Source: Amycolatopsis balhimycina FH 1894
GTDB lineage: Bacteria; Actinomycetota; Actinomycetes; Mycobacteriales; Pseudonocardiaceae
DNA length: 64,000 nt
Assembly (NCBI RefSeq): GCF_000384295.1
Contig: NZ_KB913037.1
Location: 4,536,868-4,600,867, forward strand
Direction: 5' to 3'
Below the pieces are notes generated by a model. The model did no database searches. It was not told the DNA's origin and was given only the letters and a program-made list of their open reading frames with translations. This document shows, piece after piece, positions 34,501 to 41,559 of the stretch. The first letter of the stretch is position 1, and each line of letters opens with the position of its first letter. A program made the translations under genes and the position numbers.

Positions 34501-34713
34501 CCGCAGGCGGGAGACCAGTGACTGCAGGGCGTTGGCCGCGTCGGACGGCGGTTCGCCACCCCAGAGCCCGTCCACGAGCGCGTCGGCCGGGACCGCGCGC
34601 CCGGCGTCGAGCGCGAGCCTGGCCAAGAGCATGCGGAGGCGGGCACCGCCGATGTCGATCGGCGTGCCGTCGTCTTCCGCCGCCCGCAGCGGGCCCAGCA
34701 GCGCAACGCGCAT
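31513..34713 (-). CDS. SARP/BTAD-domain regulator with NB-ARC ATPase and TPR region
   Basis: A 1066-residue regulator. ATG 34713 begins MRVALLGPLRAAEDD, the usual winged-helix start; a longer frame to 34797 lies in the promoter. Domains: winged helix (about 1-90), BTAD (about 95-245), linker, ATPase with TTFVGRDDELKLLAELLGGA, Walker A LTGPGGAGKTRLATEA near 290, ALLVLDNCEHVVDAAARLAD (Walker B) and LRILATSREPLAITGEALCP, then a winged or arm domain and about 400 residues of TPR-like helices. It lacks a C-terminal LuxR helix-turn-helix. It is convergent with the DrrAB-like genes and divergent from the second M1 peptidase, either of which could be a target. Confidence 0.92.
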   Translation of the reverse strand: MRVALLGPLRAAEDDGTPIDIGGARLRMLLARLALDAGRAVPADALVDGLWGGEPPSDAANALQSLVSRLRKALPVAVESGPGGYRLALGSDDVDAERFERLAADGRRELAAGRDVRAAELLTEALALWQGDALADVLDAPFAAAPARRLAGLRAEAAEDRFDALVRLGEHAGVLADLSAAADADPLRERLAGLRMRALCAAGRQPEALVVYAGLRRTLTDQLGVDPSAELQEIHVAALRGELAPPSPVADRLPTRLTTFVGRDDELKLLAELLGGARLVTLTGPGGAGKTRLATEAASRHPAHQRGRVWFAALAGVRDPDDVGGALLGALEVRDIRTETEVHRRQADPVAQAVEVLGGAEALLVLDNCEHVVDAAARLADELLHRAPRLRILATSREPLAITGEALCPLGPLPVPAERAAPAEAAELDSTRLFLDRAAAVRPDFVLDESTVDQVGEICRRLDGMPLALELAAARLRSMSVAQIAGRLGDRFRLLTSGSRTALPRQRTLRAVVEWSWDLLTEPELVLARRLAVFAGGAELESIEAVCADNTGAGNPGADELLPAADVPYVLGSLVEKSIVDTVAGVDGEPRYRMLETLRAYATERLAESGEYDRMRRAVASYYAELAQRLEPTLRTGEQLRAIDQYEAESANMVAALRGAIEMSDVDNAVGLLDGMFWYLTVLGQGSRVGGLIREALAFGERLPPEVAAAYRALLYLMDEIPVRSDRDGILELVDDCVRSDAVTRYPGLAVALPMLAFLGGDREVADREVRRAQQHADPWTRAGGHWVDSFLLEDLGDVEGAYRARDLAHAGFSAVGDRWGLAMTLSFKASALSQDGESAKAIETFQEGLALSMELRSHEDAVQQWWRLAVERARTGDIEGAWRDQEAAERYGEAITNVQHRAILMFGRMELLLRTGDVAGARALLDRVKELGGDDWFPGGIGDEFIHVFEARILLLQGRAEEAEGHLAVAIQATNRRGDMPDMAGAVELLAMVRARQGRYETAARVVAASAVVRGRLDRGSPELRELIAELREALPDYDERYERARQVSKKDIVAWLLDEAGGND

Positions 34714-34860
34714 GCGTCCAGCTTTCCAGACGCTCGCACGTCGCCGGGCGGGGCAGACGGAAGTGCTGATTATCCGGACAAATCCGGCGTGAGCCACCGA
34801 ATCGTCCGTTCCTGCCGATACGTTGCGGAGCGAAGTGACTCCACACGAACAGGAGCGTCA

Positions 34861-36294
34861 ATGAGGGCACAGAAGCCTGTTGTGGTGGTGGCCGCCGTGG
34901 TCGCCAGCCTCTGCCTCGGCGCGGGTGTCGCCGCGGCCGGTGAAGGCTGGGGCCCGGCGCGGCCCGGCAGCGACGGGGCGGGCGACAGCTACTACCCGCA
35001 GGACGGCAACGGCGGCTACGACGTCGCCGACTACAACCTCAAGGTCGGCTACGACCCCGCGTCGCACCAGCTCACCGGGGTCCAGGACATCTCGGCGCGG
35101 GCAACCCAGTCGCTCAGCTCGTTCGACCTGGACCTGCACGGCCTGACCGTCGACTCGGTGAAGGTCGACGGCCGGGACGCGAAGTTCAGCCGGACCGGGG
35201 ACCACGAACTGGTCGTCACGCCGTCTCGAGCGCTGTGGCGAGGCCAGAACTTCGCGGTCAAGGTTGCCTACCACGGCGTGCCCGCACCGATCAGCGACCC
35301 GTCGCTCGGCGACAACGGCTGGCAGTTCACCCCGGGCGGCGCGACCTTCGTCGCCGGCGAGCCGAAGTCGGCGACCACCTGGTACCCGGTCAACGACACC
35401 CCGCTGGACAAGGCCACGTTCCACCTGGCGATCACCGTGCCCGACGAGTGGGGCGTAATCGCCAACGGCCGCGAACGCGGCTCCGTCAAGGCAGCGGGCG
35501 GCACCACGCATGTGTGGGCCGAAGAGACGCCGATCGTGCCCTACATGACGACGGTCGCGATCGACAAGTGGACCTTCGACCGCCAGAAGCGCGCGGACGG
35601 CACGCCGATCGTCAGCGCGTTCGCCCCCGGCGTGCCCGACTCGGCGAAGCAAGCCGAAGCACGGCTGCCGGAGATCCTCGACTTCCTCGAGTCCAAGTTC
35701 GGCAAGTACCCGATCGACGCGGCGGGCGGCATCTTCCTCAACGCGCAGATCGGGTTCTCGCTGGAGACGATGAGCCGCCCGATCTACTCCGGCGGCTGGG
35801 CCGGGGTCGTCCCGGTGATCGTCCACGAGAACGCCCACCAGTGGTACGGCGACTCGGTGGCGGTCGCGCACTGGCGCGACGTCTGCCTCAACGAGTGCTT
35901 CGCCTCCTACGCCGAGTGGCTGTGGGACGAGGCAAAGGAGGGCGTCGACCTGAACAAGCAGTACGCGACCAAAGTCCAGAAGGCGTCGACGGCGTTCTGG
36001 AACGGCAAGCTGTATGACATGGGCGCCGGCCACGAGTTCACGTACGTGTACTCGAAGGGCCCGCTGATGCTGCACGCGCTGCGCAACTACATCGGGCAGC
36101 CGGCGTTCGACTTCGTGCTGAAGACGTGGCCGTCGCTGCACCGCGGTGGGAACGCGAGCATGCAAGAGTTCCAGTGCTACACCGAGCTCGTCGCGCACCG
36201 GAGCCTCAAGGGCTTCTTCGACGCGTGGGTGTACGGCACCGGCAAGCCCGCAGACCAGTACCTCTTCCCCGGCACCCTGAAGCCGGCCGCCTGA
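34861..36294 (+). CDS. Secreted M1-family metallopeptidase
   Basis: A 477-residue M1 peptidase. MRAQKPVVVVAAVVASLCLG then AGVAAAGEGW is a Sec signal without a lipobox, so the protein is released or wall-associated, unlike the lipoprotein paralogue at 23350. The metal site IVHENAHQWYGDS has His322, Glu323, His326 and Glu345. The pre-catalytic segment SYYPQDGNGGYDVADYNLKV parallels YYPDDGNGGYDALGYQVGV of the paralogue. It stops after the catalytic domain plus a short helical tail. The exopeptidase motif is FSLETMSRP in place of GxMEN. ATG 34861 has ACAGGAGC upstream. The gene is divergent from the giant SARP-like regulator. Confidence 0.9.
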   Translation: MRAQKPVVVVAAVVASLCLGAGVAAAGEGWGPARPGSDGAGDSYYPQDGNGGYDVADYNLKVGYDPASHQLTGVQDISARATQSLSSFDLDLHGLTVDSVKVDGRDAKFSRTGDHELVVTPSRALWRGQNFAVKVAYHGVPAPISDPSLGDNGWQFTPGGATFVAGEPKSATTWYPVNDTPLDKATFHLAITVPDEWGVIANGRERGSVKAAGGTTHVWAEETPIVPYMTTVAIDKWTFDRQKRADGTPIVSAFAPGVPDSAKQAEARLPEILDFLESKFGKYPIDAAGGIFLNAQIGFSLETMSRPIYSGGWAGVVPVIVHENAHQWYGDSVAVAHWRDVCLNECFASYAEWLWDEAKEGVDLNKQYATKVQKASTAFWNGKLYDMGAGHEFTYVYSKGPLMLHALRNYIGQPAFDFVLKTWPSLHRGGNASMQEFQCYTELVAHRSLKGFFDAWVYGTGKPADQYLFPGTLKPAA

Positions 36295-36312
36295 CCAGTC
36301 CGCGGTAAAGCC

Positions 36313-36359
36313 GTGAATGGCACATTGAGGGACTTAGAGTCTCTCAATGTGCCATTCAC
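36313..36359. terminator. 17-bp perfect hairpin after the M1 gene
   Basis: GTGAATGGCACATTGAG (36313-36329) pairs exactly with CTCAATGTGCCATTCAC (36343-36359), and the inner GACT/AGTC can extend the stem across one G-T pair. It lies 18 nt past the stop of the M1 gene and 18 nt before the next ATG. The outer GTGAATG...CATTCAC is related to other intergenic palindromes in the window. Confidence 0.7.
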
Positions 36360-36377
36360 GGACTTCGGGAGGACGGC

Positions 36378-37019
36378 ATGGCCAGGGTGCTGATGACGGG
36401 GTTCGCGCCGTTCGGCGGCGAGTCGGTGAACCCGTCGTGGCAAGCGGTTTCGCCGGTGGGCGCGCGCCGGAACGACGTCGCCGCGGTCGAGCTGCCCTGT
36501 GAGTTCGGTGCGTCGCTGCCCGCGTTGCGCCGGGCGCTCGACGAGCACCGGCCGTCGCTGGTGGTCTGCGTCGGCCAAGCGGGCGGCCGCTTCGACGTGA
36601 CGCCGGAGCGCGTCGCGATCAACCTGATCGACGCACGGATCCCGGACAACGCGGGCGCGCAGCCGGTGGACGTCCCGGTGGTCCCGGACGGCCCGGCGGC
36701 CTACTTCACGACGCTGCCGGTTAAGGCGTGCGCGGCGGCGATCCGTGCCGCGGGCGTGCCGGCGTCGGTCTCCCATACCGCCGGGACGTACGTGTGCAAC
36801 CAGGTCTTCTACGGCCTGATGCACCTGCTGGCAACGGACTTCCCCGGCGCGCGCGGCGGTTTCGTGCACGTCCCGTTCAGCCCGGAGCAGGTCGCGGCCG
36901 CCGGCAAGCCCGCGCCTTCACTGAGCGTCGAGAAGATCGCCGACGCGCTGGAAGCCTTGGCGGACACGGCGTCGACGGTCACCGAGGACCTGCCGGTCAG
37001 CGCGGGCGCGGAGCACTAG
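36378..37019 (+). CDS. pcp: Pyroglutamyl-peptidase I (C15 cysteine peptidase)
   Basis: A 213-residue cytosolic cysteine peptidase that removes N-terminal pyroglutamate from peptides. It opens with MARVLMTGFAPFGGESVNPS, the family signature. The triad is Glu77 (VTPERVA), Cys140 (AGTYVCNQVFYG) and His164 (FVHVPF). Length is typical. ATG 36378 is preceded by GGGAGGACGGC, with the hairpin of the preceding gene just upstream. Following the secreted M1 peptidase, it may handle imported peptides, but the intervening terminator argues against a strict operon. Its stop overlaps the stop of the convergent membrane-protein gene by 3 bp. Confidence 0.95.
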   Translation: MARVLMTGFAPFGGESVNPSWQAVSPVGARRNDVAAVELPCEFGASLPALRRALDEHRPSLVVCVGQAGGRFDVTPERVAINLIDARIPDNAGAQPVDVPVVPDGPAAYFTTLPVKACAAAIRAAGVPASVSHTAGTYVCNQVFYGLMHLLATDFPGARGGFVHVPFSPEQVAAAGKPAPSLSVEKIADALEALADTASTVTEDLPVSAGAEH

Positions 37020-37675
37020 CCGCCGCGGCCGGTGAGCTCCACGAACGCCGCCGGGCCTGGGACGTTGTGGTGGACCGTCAGGTCCACGACCCGTTCGCCG
37101 CTCGCGGCCGGGGTGAAGCTGACCACCAGCGTGCACCGCTTGCCCGGCTCGACGTCGTGGCCGACGCACGCGCTCGCGTCCACCGCGAAGTCCGGGCCGT
37201 CCAGCTCGATCCCGCTCACCCGCAGCGCGCTCGCGCCGACGCTGCGGATCGCCACCGTGCACGTCGTCGTCGTGCGCACGGGCGTCGCGCCGCAGGCGAC
37301 CGACTCCGGGACGAGCACGCGGGGCACCGCCGTCTCGGGCACCACCGGGAACGTCGCCGGGCGCCCGCGCACGACGTCGAGCACGGTCACCCCGGTCACC
37401 GTCAGGACCAGCGCACCCGTTGCCAGCAGCACGATCGCGATCGCCTTGATGCCGCGGGCGCTGCCGTCCTTGGCGGTGAAGCCGCCGGCCGCCAGCACCG
37501 TGACCGCCAGCGTCGAAACCAGCGTCGCCTCCGGACCGGCGCCGATCGCGGCCGGGACGAGCGTGCCGAGCAGCGACGCCGCGACCGTGACGGCGAATCC
37601 GGTCCAGGAGAACCGTTTCGCGTCGCGCAACTGGCTCCGCACGGTCGGCGCTCGGGCTTCGGTGAGTGTGCTCAT
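37016..37675 (-). CDS. Membrane protein with C-terminal Ig-like (choice-of-anchor) domain
   Basis: A 219-residue protein. ATG 37675 starts MSTLTEARAPTVRSQLRDAK; the longer frame upstream crosses the WXG-like gene. Hydrophobic segments at about 25-45, 51-66 and 75-99 are followed by an outside domain of 110 residues. That domain has the pattern VRTTTTCTVAIRSVGASALR, FAVDASACVGHDVEPGKRC, LVVSFTPAASG and VELTGRG, closely resembling the immunoglobulin-like HYDIN/choice-of-anchor D repeats found in surface proteins. Two or more Cys may bridge. Function is unknown; it may be an anchor or adhesion module. Convergent with pcp. Confidence 0.75.
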   Translation of the reverse strand: MSTLTEARAPTVRSQLRDAKRFSWTGFAVTVAASLLGTLVPAAIGAGPEATLVSTLAVTVLAAGGFTAKDGSARGIKAIAIVLLATGALVLTVTGVTVLDVVRGRPATFPVVPETAVPRVLVPESVACGATPVRTTTTCTVAIRSVGASALRVSGIELDGPDFAVDASACVGHDVEPGKRCTLVVSFTPAASGERVVDLTVHHNVPGPAAFVELTGRGG

Positions 37676-37832
37676 GCAGGGAGGAGCGCCAGACCCCGCG
37701 GGCAAGGACAAGGTTCGCCCGTTCGGCGGTACGGCGGGCCGCTCGTGATCTGGGGCACACCGCCGGCAAACCACCCTGCCGGTCGATCGAACGGTGTTTA
37801 CATGTCCGAAGTATCCGAAGCAGAGGTGAGTG

Positions 37833-38201
37833 ATGATCGGATTCGAGACCGACCTGCAGGACCTGCGGGACTCGGCCGGAGCCCTCCAGGACGCGGCCGA
37901 CGCCGCGGAAACCGCGTCGAACGGCCTGCGCGGCACCGACGTCCCCCTTTCGGTCGTCGGCGGCATCCTGGGCGGCATGTTCCCCGCGGACAACGCGTTC
38001 GGCCGCTCGCTGGGCATGCCGGCCGTCGCGGCGGCCTACAACGACCACCTGGCGAAGATCCAGAAGCTGGTCGCGCAGCTGCACCAGACCACCGCCGACA
38101 CCAGTCACGCGCTGGTGCGGGTCGCGGAACTGTACGAACAGGCGGACGCGGACTCGCAGCGGCACGTCAACCGCGCGGCCGCGGGCCTGGAAGGGAACTG
38201 A
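37833..38201 (+). CDS. Small WXG100/ESX-like protein, first gene of a type VII cassette
   Basis: A 122-residue, all-helical protein. MIGFETDLQDLRDSAGALQD and AKIQKLVAQLHQTTADTSHA form two long amphipathic helices, with a Gly-rich loop (SVVGGILGGMFPADNAFG) between. This is the hairpin plan of ESX/WXG substrates or their chaperone-like partners, although a clear WXG tripeptide is absent (the turn reads GGMFPADN). There is no signal peptide. ATG 37833 has AGAGG 6 nt upstream. The 4-nt gap to the next gene, a larger WXG-like protein, indicates an operon. I infer that it forms a heterodimer with that product for type VII export. Confidence 0.75.
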   Translation: MIGFETDLQDLRDSAGALQDAADAAETASNGLRGTDVPLSVVGGILGGMFPADNAFGRSLGMPAVAAAYNDHLAKIQKLVAQLHQTTADTSHALVRVAELYEQADADSQRHVNRAAAGLEGN

Positions 38202-38205
38202 CACC

Positions 38206-39267
38206 GTGGACGGCTACTTCGACACCGGCCTCGACGCCGAACCGATGTCCGGCGGGGACGACCGCCGCGCCGAACTCCTCGAAGGCGTCTCCGAAGATCT
38301 GAAGGACGGCGCGAACGACGCGCTGAACGCCATCGACGTGCTCCGGACGACCGACTTCCTGCTGTTCGGCTTCGACGATTCCAACGAGAACATCCGGAAG
38401 ATGCAGGACGAGATCGCCGCGATCTACCGCGAGTTCTCCGACGCCGACATCGACCACGAGTCGGCCGGCGGGCTGCAGCACCTGATCATGAGCCACGACG
38501 CCGTCTGGAAGCAGCTGCAGCGCGACTCGAAGCCGAAGCTCGACGATGCCCGGCAGTTCCTCGGGGAGTGGCGCGGCTCGGCCGCGAACGCGGTCAAGGC
38601 GTACCTCAACGAACTCGCGGACGCCTTCACCAACGTGGAATCCAAGATCACCGTGCTGGAGAGCGACGTCGTCGCCGCCCGCGAGGCCATCGCGGCGGCC
38701 CGGCAGGACCTGAGCAACCTCGGCACGACGTTCCTGCAGACGGCGGAGGACTACAAGAAGGAACAGTCCCGCAAGCGCGAAGCGGCGATGTCGAAGGTAC
38801 TGGCGGCGACGTTCGCCGGCGCGGTCGCCGGACTGCTCACCGTGGCCACCGCCGGGGCCGCCGCGCCGATCGGTGCCGCCACGTTCGGCGCCGCCGAGGG
38901 CGCGCTGATCGCCGGGAACGCGGCGGGCGGCGCGATCAGCGCGGTGGTGGCGAACCAGGCGGAGATCAAGGGCGACAACGCGTTCGACCTCTACCAGAGC
39001 TTCCTCGACAGCGCGGGCAAGATCCGCGCCGGCGCCGGCGAGGCGGCCACGACGCTGGCGAACCGCATCGGCGACGAAGCCGTGGACCTGCCGAAGATCC
39101 CCGACCCGCCGGACGTCAGCCCCGGCTCGAGCTTCGACCCGTCGAACTTCGAAACCGGCCACACCTCGCGGCAGACCGAGAAGAACGTCCGCGACGCGAA
39201 CGTCGACATCGCCCCCGACGGCCAGGTTTCGCAGGACGACGGCCACCTGGAGCGGATGAATGGCTGA
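38206..39267 (+). CDS. Large WXG-fold type VII secretion substrate candidate
   Basis: A 353-residue protein. Residues of about 50-190 are coiled and contain FLGEWRGSAANAVKAYLNEL, a WxG turn of the WXG100 superfamily, followed by a helix of ESX type. A hydrophobic Ala/Gly-rich stretch follows (about 200-245: AATFAGAVAGLLTVATAGAA and continuation), which might insert into a membrane, as in LXG-like toxins and their domains. The C-terminal 80 residues are polar and disordered-looking, rich in Asp, Pro and Ser, with no nuclease or peptidase motif. GTG 38206. Its end overlaps the YbaB-like gene by 8 bp. It may be an effector or a structural partner. Confidence 0.75.
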   Translation: MDGYFDTGLDAEPMSGGDDRRAELLEGVSEDLKDGANDALNAIDVLRTTDFLLFGFDDSNENIRKMQDEIAAIYREFSDADIDHESAGGLQHLIMSHDAVWKQLQRDSKPKLDDARQFLGEWRGSAANAVKAYLNELADAFTNVESKITVLESDVVAAREAIAAARQDLSNLGTTFLQTAEDYKKEQSRKREAAMSKVLAATFAGAVAGLLTVATAGAAAPIGAATFGAAEGALIAGNAAGGAISAVVANQAEIKGDNAFDLYQSFLDSAGKIRAGAGEAATTLANRIGDEAVDLPKIPDPPDVSPGSSFDPSNFETGHTSRQTEKNVRDANVDIAPDGQVSQDDGHLERMNG

Positions 39268-39730
39268 CCGTCCGGCAAAACCGGACCGCGATGCCCTGCT
39301 GGCCGAGCTCGAAGCGCTGTCGGCGACGGCGACGTCCGCCGACGGCGCGGTTGCGCTGTCGGTCAACACCGACGGCGTGCTGACCCGGCTGCGGCTCACC
39401 GACGCCGTCTCGGGGATGTCGCCGTCCGAGATCGCGGACGCCGTCCTCCGGACTTACGTCGAGGCTCAGCGCGAGTCGGCGAAGCGGACCGGGCAGCTGC
39501 TGGCGCCGCTGGGCAGCGGCGGCTACCTGATGGACCGGCTGCGCTGGCGGGTGCAGTACGAGCCGGCGCCGGCCGATCCTCCCGCGGCCCCCGCGGCCCC
39601 GCACGCGGAGCAGGACGGCAAAGTGCTGAAGGACCGGTCTTCGGACGCCCCGGCCGCCGCGCCACCGTCCGGGCCGGCGGGCGACAACGACTGGTACGAC
39701 AAGGGAATGCGGTTCCAGCCGGCCTGGTGA
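39260..39730 (+). CDS. YbaB/EbfC-family (EspL-like) protein
   Basis: A 156-residue protein. The N-terminal 90 residues follow the YbaB/EbfC pattern (LLAELEALSATATSADGAVA, VNTDGVLTRLRLTDAV, SPSEIADAVLRTYVEAQRES), the small dimeric nucleoid-associated fold. In ESX loci of mycobacteria and relatives, proteins of this kind (EspL) act as chaperones for secreted substrates. The C-terminal 55 residues are Pro/Ala-rich, ending with WYDKGMRFQPAW. ATG 39260 overlaps the previous gene by 8 bp, so the three genes are co-translated. Five bases beyond its stop begins the convergent Hsp70-like gene. Confidence 0.8.
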   Translation: MADRPAKPDRDALLAELEALSATATSADGAVALSVNTDGVLTRLRLTDAVSGMSPSEIADAVLRTYVEAQRESAKRTGQLLAPLGSGGYLMDRLRWRVQYEPAPADPPAAPAAPHAEQDGKVLKDRSSDAPAAAPPSGPAGDNDWYDKGMRFQPAW

Positions 39731-39734
39731 GGCG

Positions 39735-41456
39735 TCAGGCCGGCTTGAGTTCGCCGGTGAAGACGGCGACGAGGTCTTCGGTGCGGCGGGCATCATGCGA
39801 GACGTAGAGCCCGGCCGCCCGGCGGCCGTCCACGTCGAAGAGCACGATCCCGGCGACACTGCCGAGACCGGCGACGTACCGGCCGTGCAGCCCGCCGCCG
39901 TCCCAGGTCCCGCTCACGACGCCGTTGCCGCCTGGCTGCAGGTTCACGCTCGCCTCGATGTCGTCGATGGTCACGCCCTGGTAGTAGCTGACGTAGTCCT
40001 TTCGGCCGTCCTTGAATCCGCAGTTGACCGCCGCTTGGGCGTGCAGCAGCTTGCCCACGCCGTCGGCGGCCTGGCAGGCGGCGCGGTCCGGGACGGTGCC
40101 GGCCAGCGAGCGCAGGCAGGGGGTGAACCCGGCCCGGTCGCGCTGCGCTGTCGACATGCAGTCCACAGTGGACTGGGCGGCGGATTCGCCCTTGGTCGCG
40201 AGGACGACGACGGGCACCGCGATCGCGACGACGACTACGAGCACCGCGAGCCCGATGAGCCACAGCTTGGGCTTCTTGCGCTGCTCCGGTTTCGGCTGCG
40301 GCGTGTACTGCCGGGCCGGTTGCTGCTGCCAGGGTTGCGGCCGCGGCGGCGTCACGGGCGGGCGGACGGGCGCGAACGCGGGCACGGTGAGGTCGGTGGC
40401 GGTGCCCAGCGGCACGTGCTGGAGTCCGAACGCGACGGCCGTCTCGGGCTGGTCCTGTGTGGTGGGTGTGACGCCGAGCTGCCGTCCGAGCAGGGTGGCC
40501 AGCAGCGGCATCCGGCTCGGCCCGCCGACGAGGTAGACACCCCCGAGCTGCGCGGGGCTCAGCCCGGCGCGGCGGATCGTCGCGCCCAGCAGCTCGGCGC
40601 TGCGCAGCAGGCTGGGCCGCACGAGCGCTTCGAGCTCGTCCCGGGTGACGAGGACGTCCCCGAACGGCTCGGGCATCGGCACGTGGGTCTGCGCGTGCCG
40701 CGACAGGCTTTCCTTGGCGTCACGGACATCCTGCAGCAAGGCCCGGCGCGCGCGACGGTCGGCGATGGCCTGCGGCCGCAGAAGGCGTTGCCACTGCGCC
40801 GGATCGGCGTGCGACACTTCGCGGCCGATGTGCACGAGCAGCGTCTGGTCGATGTCGAGGCTGCCGAGGTCGGGCAGGCCGTCCTCGGCGAGCACGGCGA
40901 AACCCTGCTGCGTCACAGCGACGACAGCGCAGTCGAAGGTGCCGGCCCCGAGGTCGTAGACACCGACCGGGCCGCTGGTCCGGCTCCCGAGACTCGCATA
41001 GTGCGCGGCGGCGGCCACCGGCTCGGGAATCAGCCGGACATCGGCGAACCCGGCCTTCGCGGCAGCGGTCCGGAGCACCTCCTGCCGGTCGGCGCCCCAG
41101 CCGGCGGGGTGCGAGATCCGCGTCTGCGCGGGCGGCCGGCCCAGCTGCCGTTCGGCCTCCTCACCAACCCGCCGCAGCACGGCGGCGAAGGCGTCGGGTA
41201 TCGCGACGGCGGTCTCGCCAAGCTGCAGAACGCCCTCGTCGATGCGCCGCTTGGGATTCGGCTCGAACCGGCTGGGATCGAGCCGAGCCCGCCGCTCGGC
41301 ATCCTGCCCGACGACGAGCAAGCCGTCATCGTTGACGTAGACGGCGGAGGACATGGTGACGGACCCGTCGACCTCGATGGCGCGGGGCCCGCGCCCGAAG
41401 GCGGAGAGCACGCCGACCGTGCTGGAAGTCCCGAAGTCGATCGACAGCACGTCCAA
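39735..41456 (-). CDS. Membrane-anchored Hsp70-like ATPase with extracytoplasmic domain
   Basis: A 573-residue fusion. Residues 1-350 form an Hsp70/actin-type ATPase: phosphate-1 IDFGTSSTVGVLS (about 6-18), connect-1 LIPEPVAAAAHY (142-153), phosphate-2 VGVYDLGAGTFDCAVVAV (164-181) and adenosine VYLVGGPSRMPLL (307-319). The Hsp70 substrate-binding domain is missing. A Pro/Gln-rich linker (361-392) leads to one TM helix (about 398-420), then a 150-residue outside domain with four Cys and no family that I know. ATG 41456. It faces the type VII cassette tail to tail (4 nt between), and related pairs are known near ESX loci, so I infer a function linked to secretion or its sensing. Confidence 0.85.
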   Translation of the reverse strand: MDVLSIDFGTSSTVGVLSAFGRGPRAIEVDGSVTMSSAVYVNDDGLLVVGQDAERRARLDPSRFEPNPKRRIDEGVLQLGETAVAIPDAFAAVLRRVGEEAERQLGRPPAQTRISHPAGWGADRQEVLRTAAAKAGFADVRLIPEPVAAAAHYASLGSRTSGPVGVYDLGAGTFDCAVVAVTQQGFAVLAEDGLPDLGSLDIDQTLLVHIGREVSHADPAQWQRLLRPQAIADRRARRALLQDVRDAKESLSRHAQTHVPMPEPFGDVLVTRDELEALVRPSLLRSAELLGATIRRAGLSPAQLGGVYLVGGPSRMPLLATLLGRQLGVTPTTQDQPETAVAFGLQHVPLGTATDLTVPAFAPVRPPVTPPRPQPWQQQPARQYTPQPKPEQRKKPKLWLIGLAVLVVVVAIAVPVVVLATKGESAAQSTVDCMSTAQRDRAGFTPCLRSLAGTVPDRAACQAADGVGKLLHAQAAVNCGFKDGRKDYVSYYQGVTIDDIEASVNLQPGGNGVVSGTWDGGGLHGRYVAGLGSVAGIVLFDVDGRRAAGLYVSHDARRTEDLVAVFTGELKPA

Positions 41457-41508
41457 AGCGGTTCCCTCCCCGAGCCCGCGGGCATCGTCTCATGCGCCCG
41501 ACGCGAGA

Positions 41509-41538
41509 AGGGCGGCTCCCCTTCCGGGGAACCGCCCT
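41509..41538. terminator. 13-bp near-perfect hairpin after clpC
   Basis: AGGGCGGCTCCCC (41509-41521) and GGGGAACCGCCCT (41526-41538) pair with one mismatch around a 4-nt loop. Read on the minus strand it lies 22 nt past the clpC stop at 41560, fitting a Rho-independent-type stem without a long U-tract. Confidence 0.75.
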
Positions 41539-41559
41539 CCTGTGAACTACGAACCGAGA

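Noticed and set aside
31570..34521. A 983-codon open frame on the plus strand opposite the SARP-like gene
   Set aside because: It is the complement of a clear BTAD/NB-ARC gene, has Arg/Gly/Pro-rich composition with no domain, and arises from third-position G/C bias.
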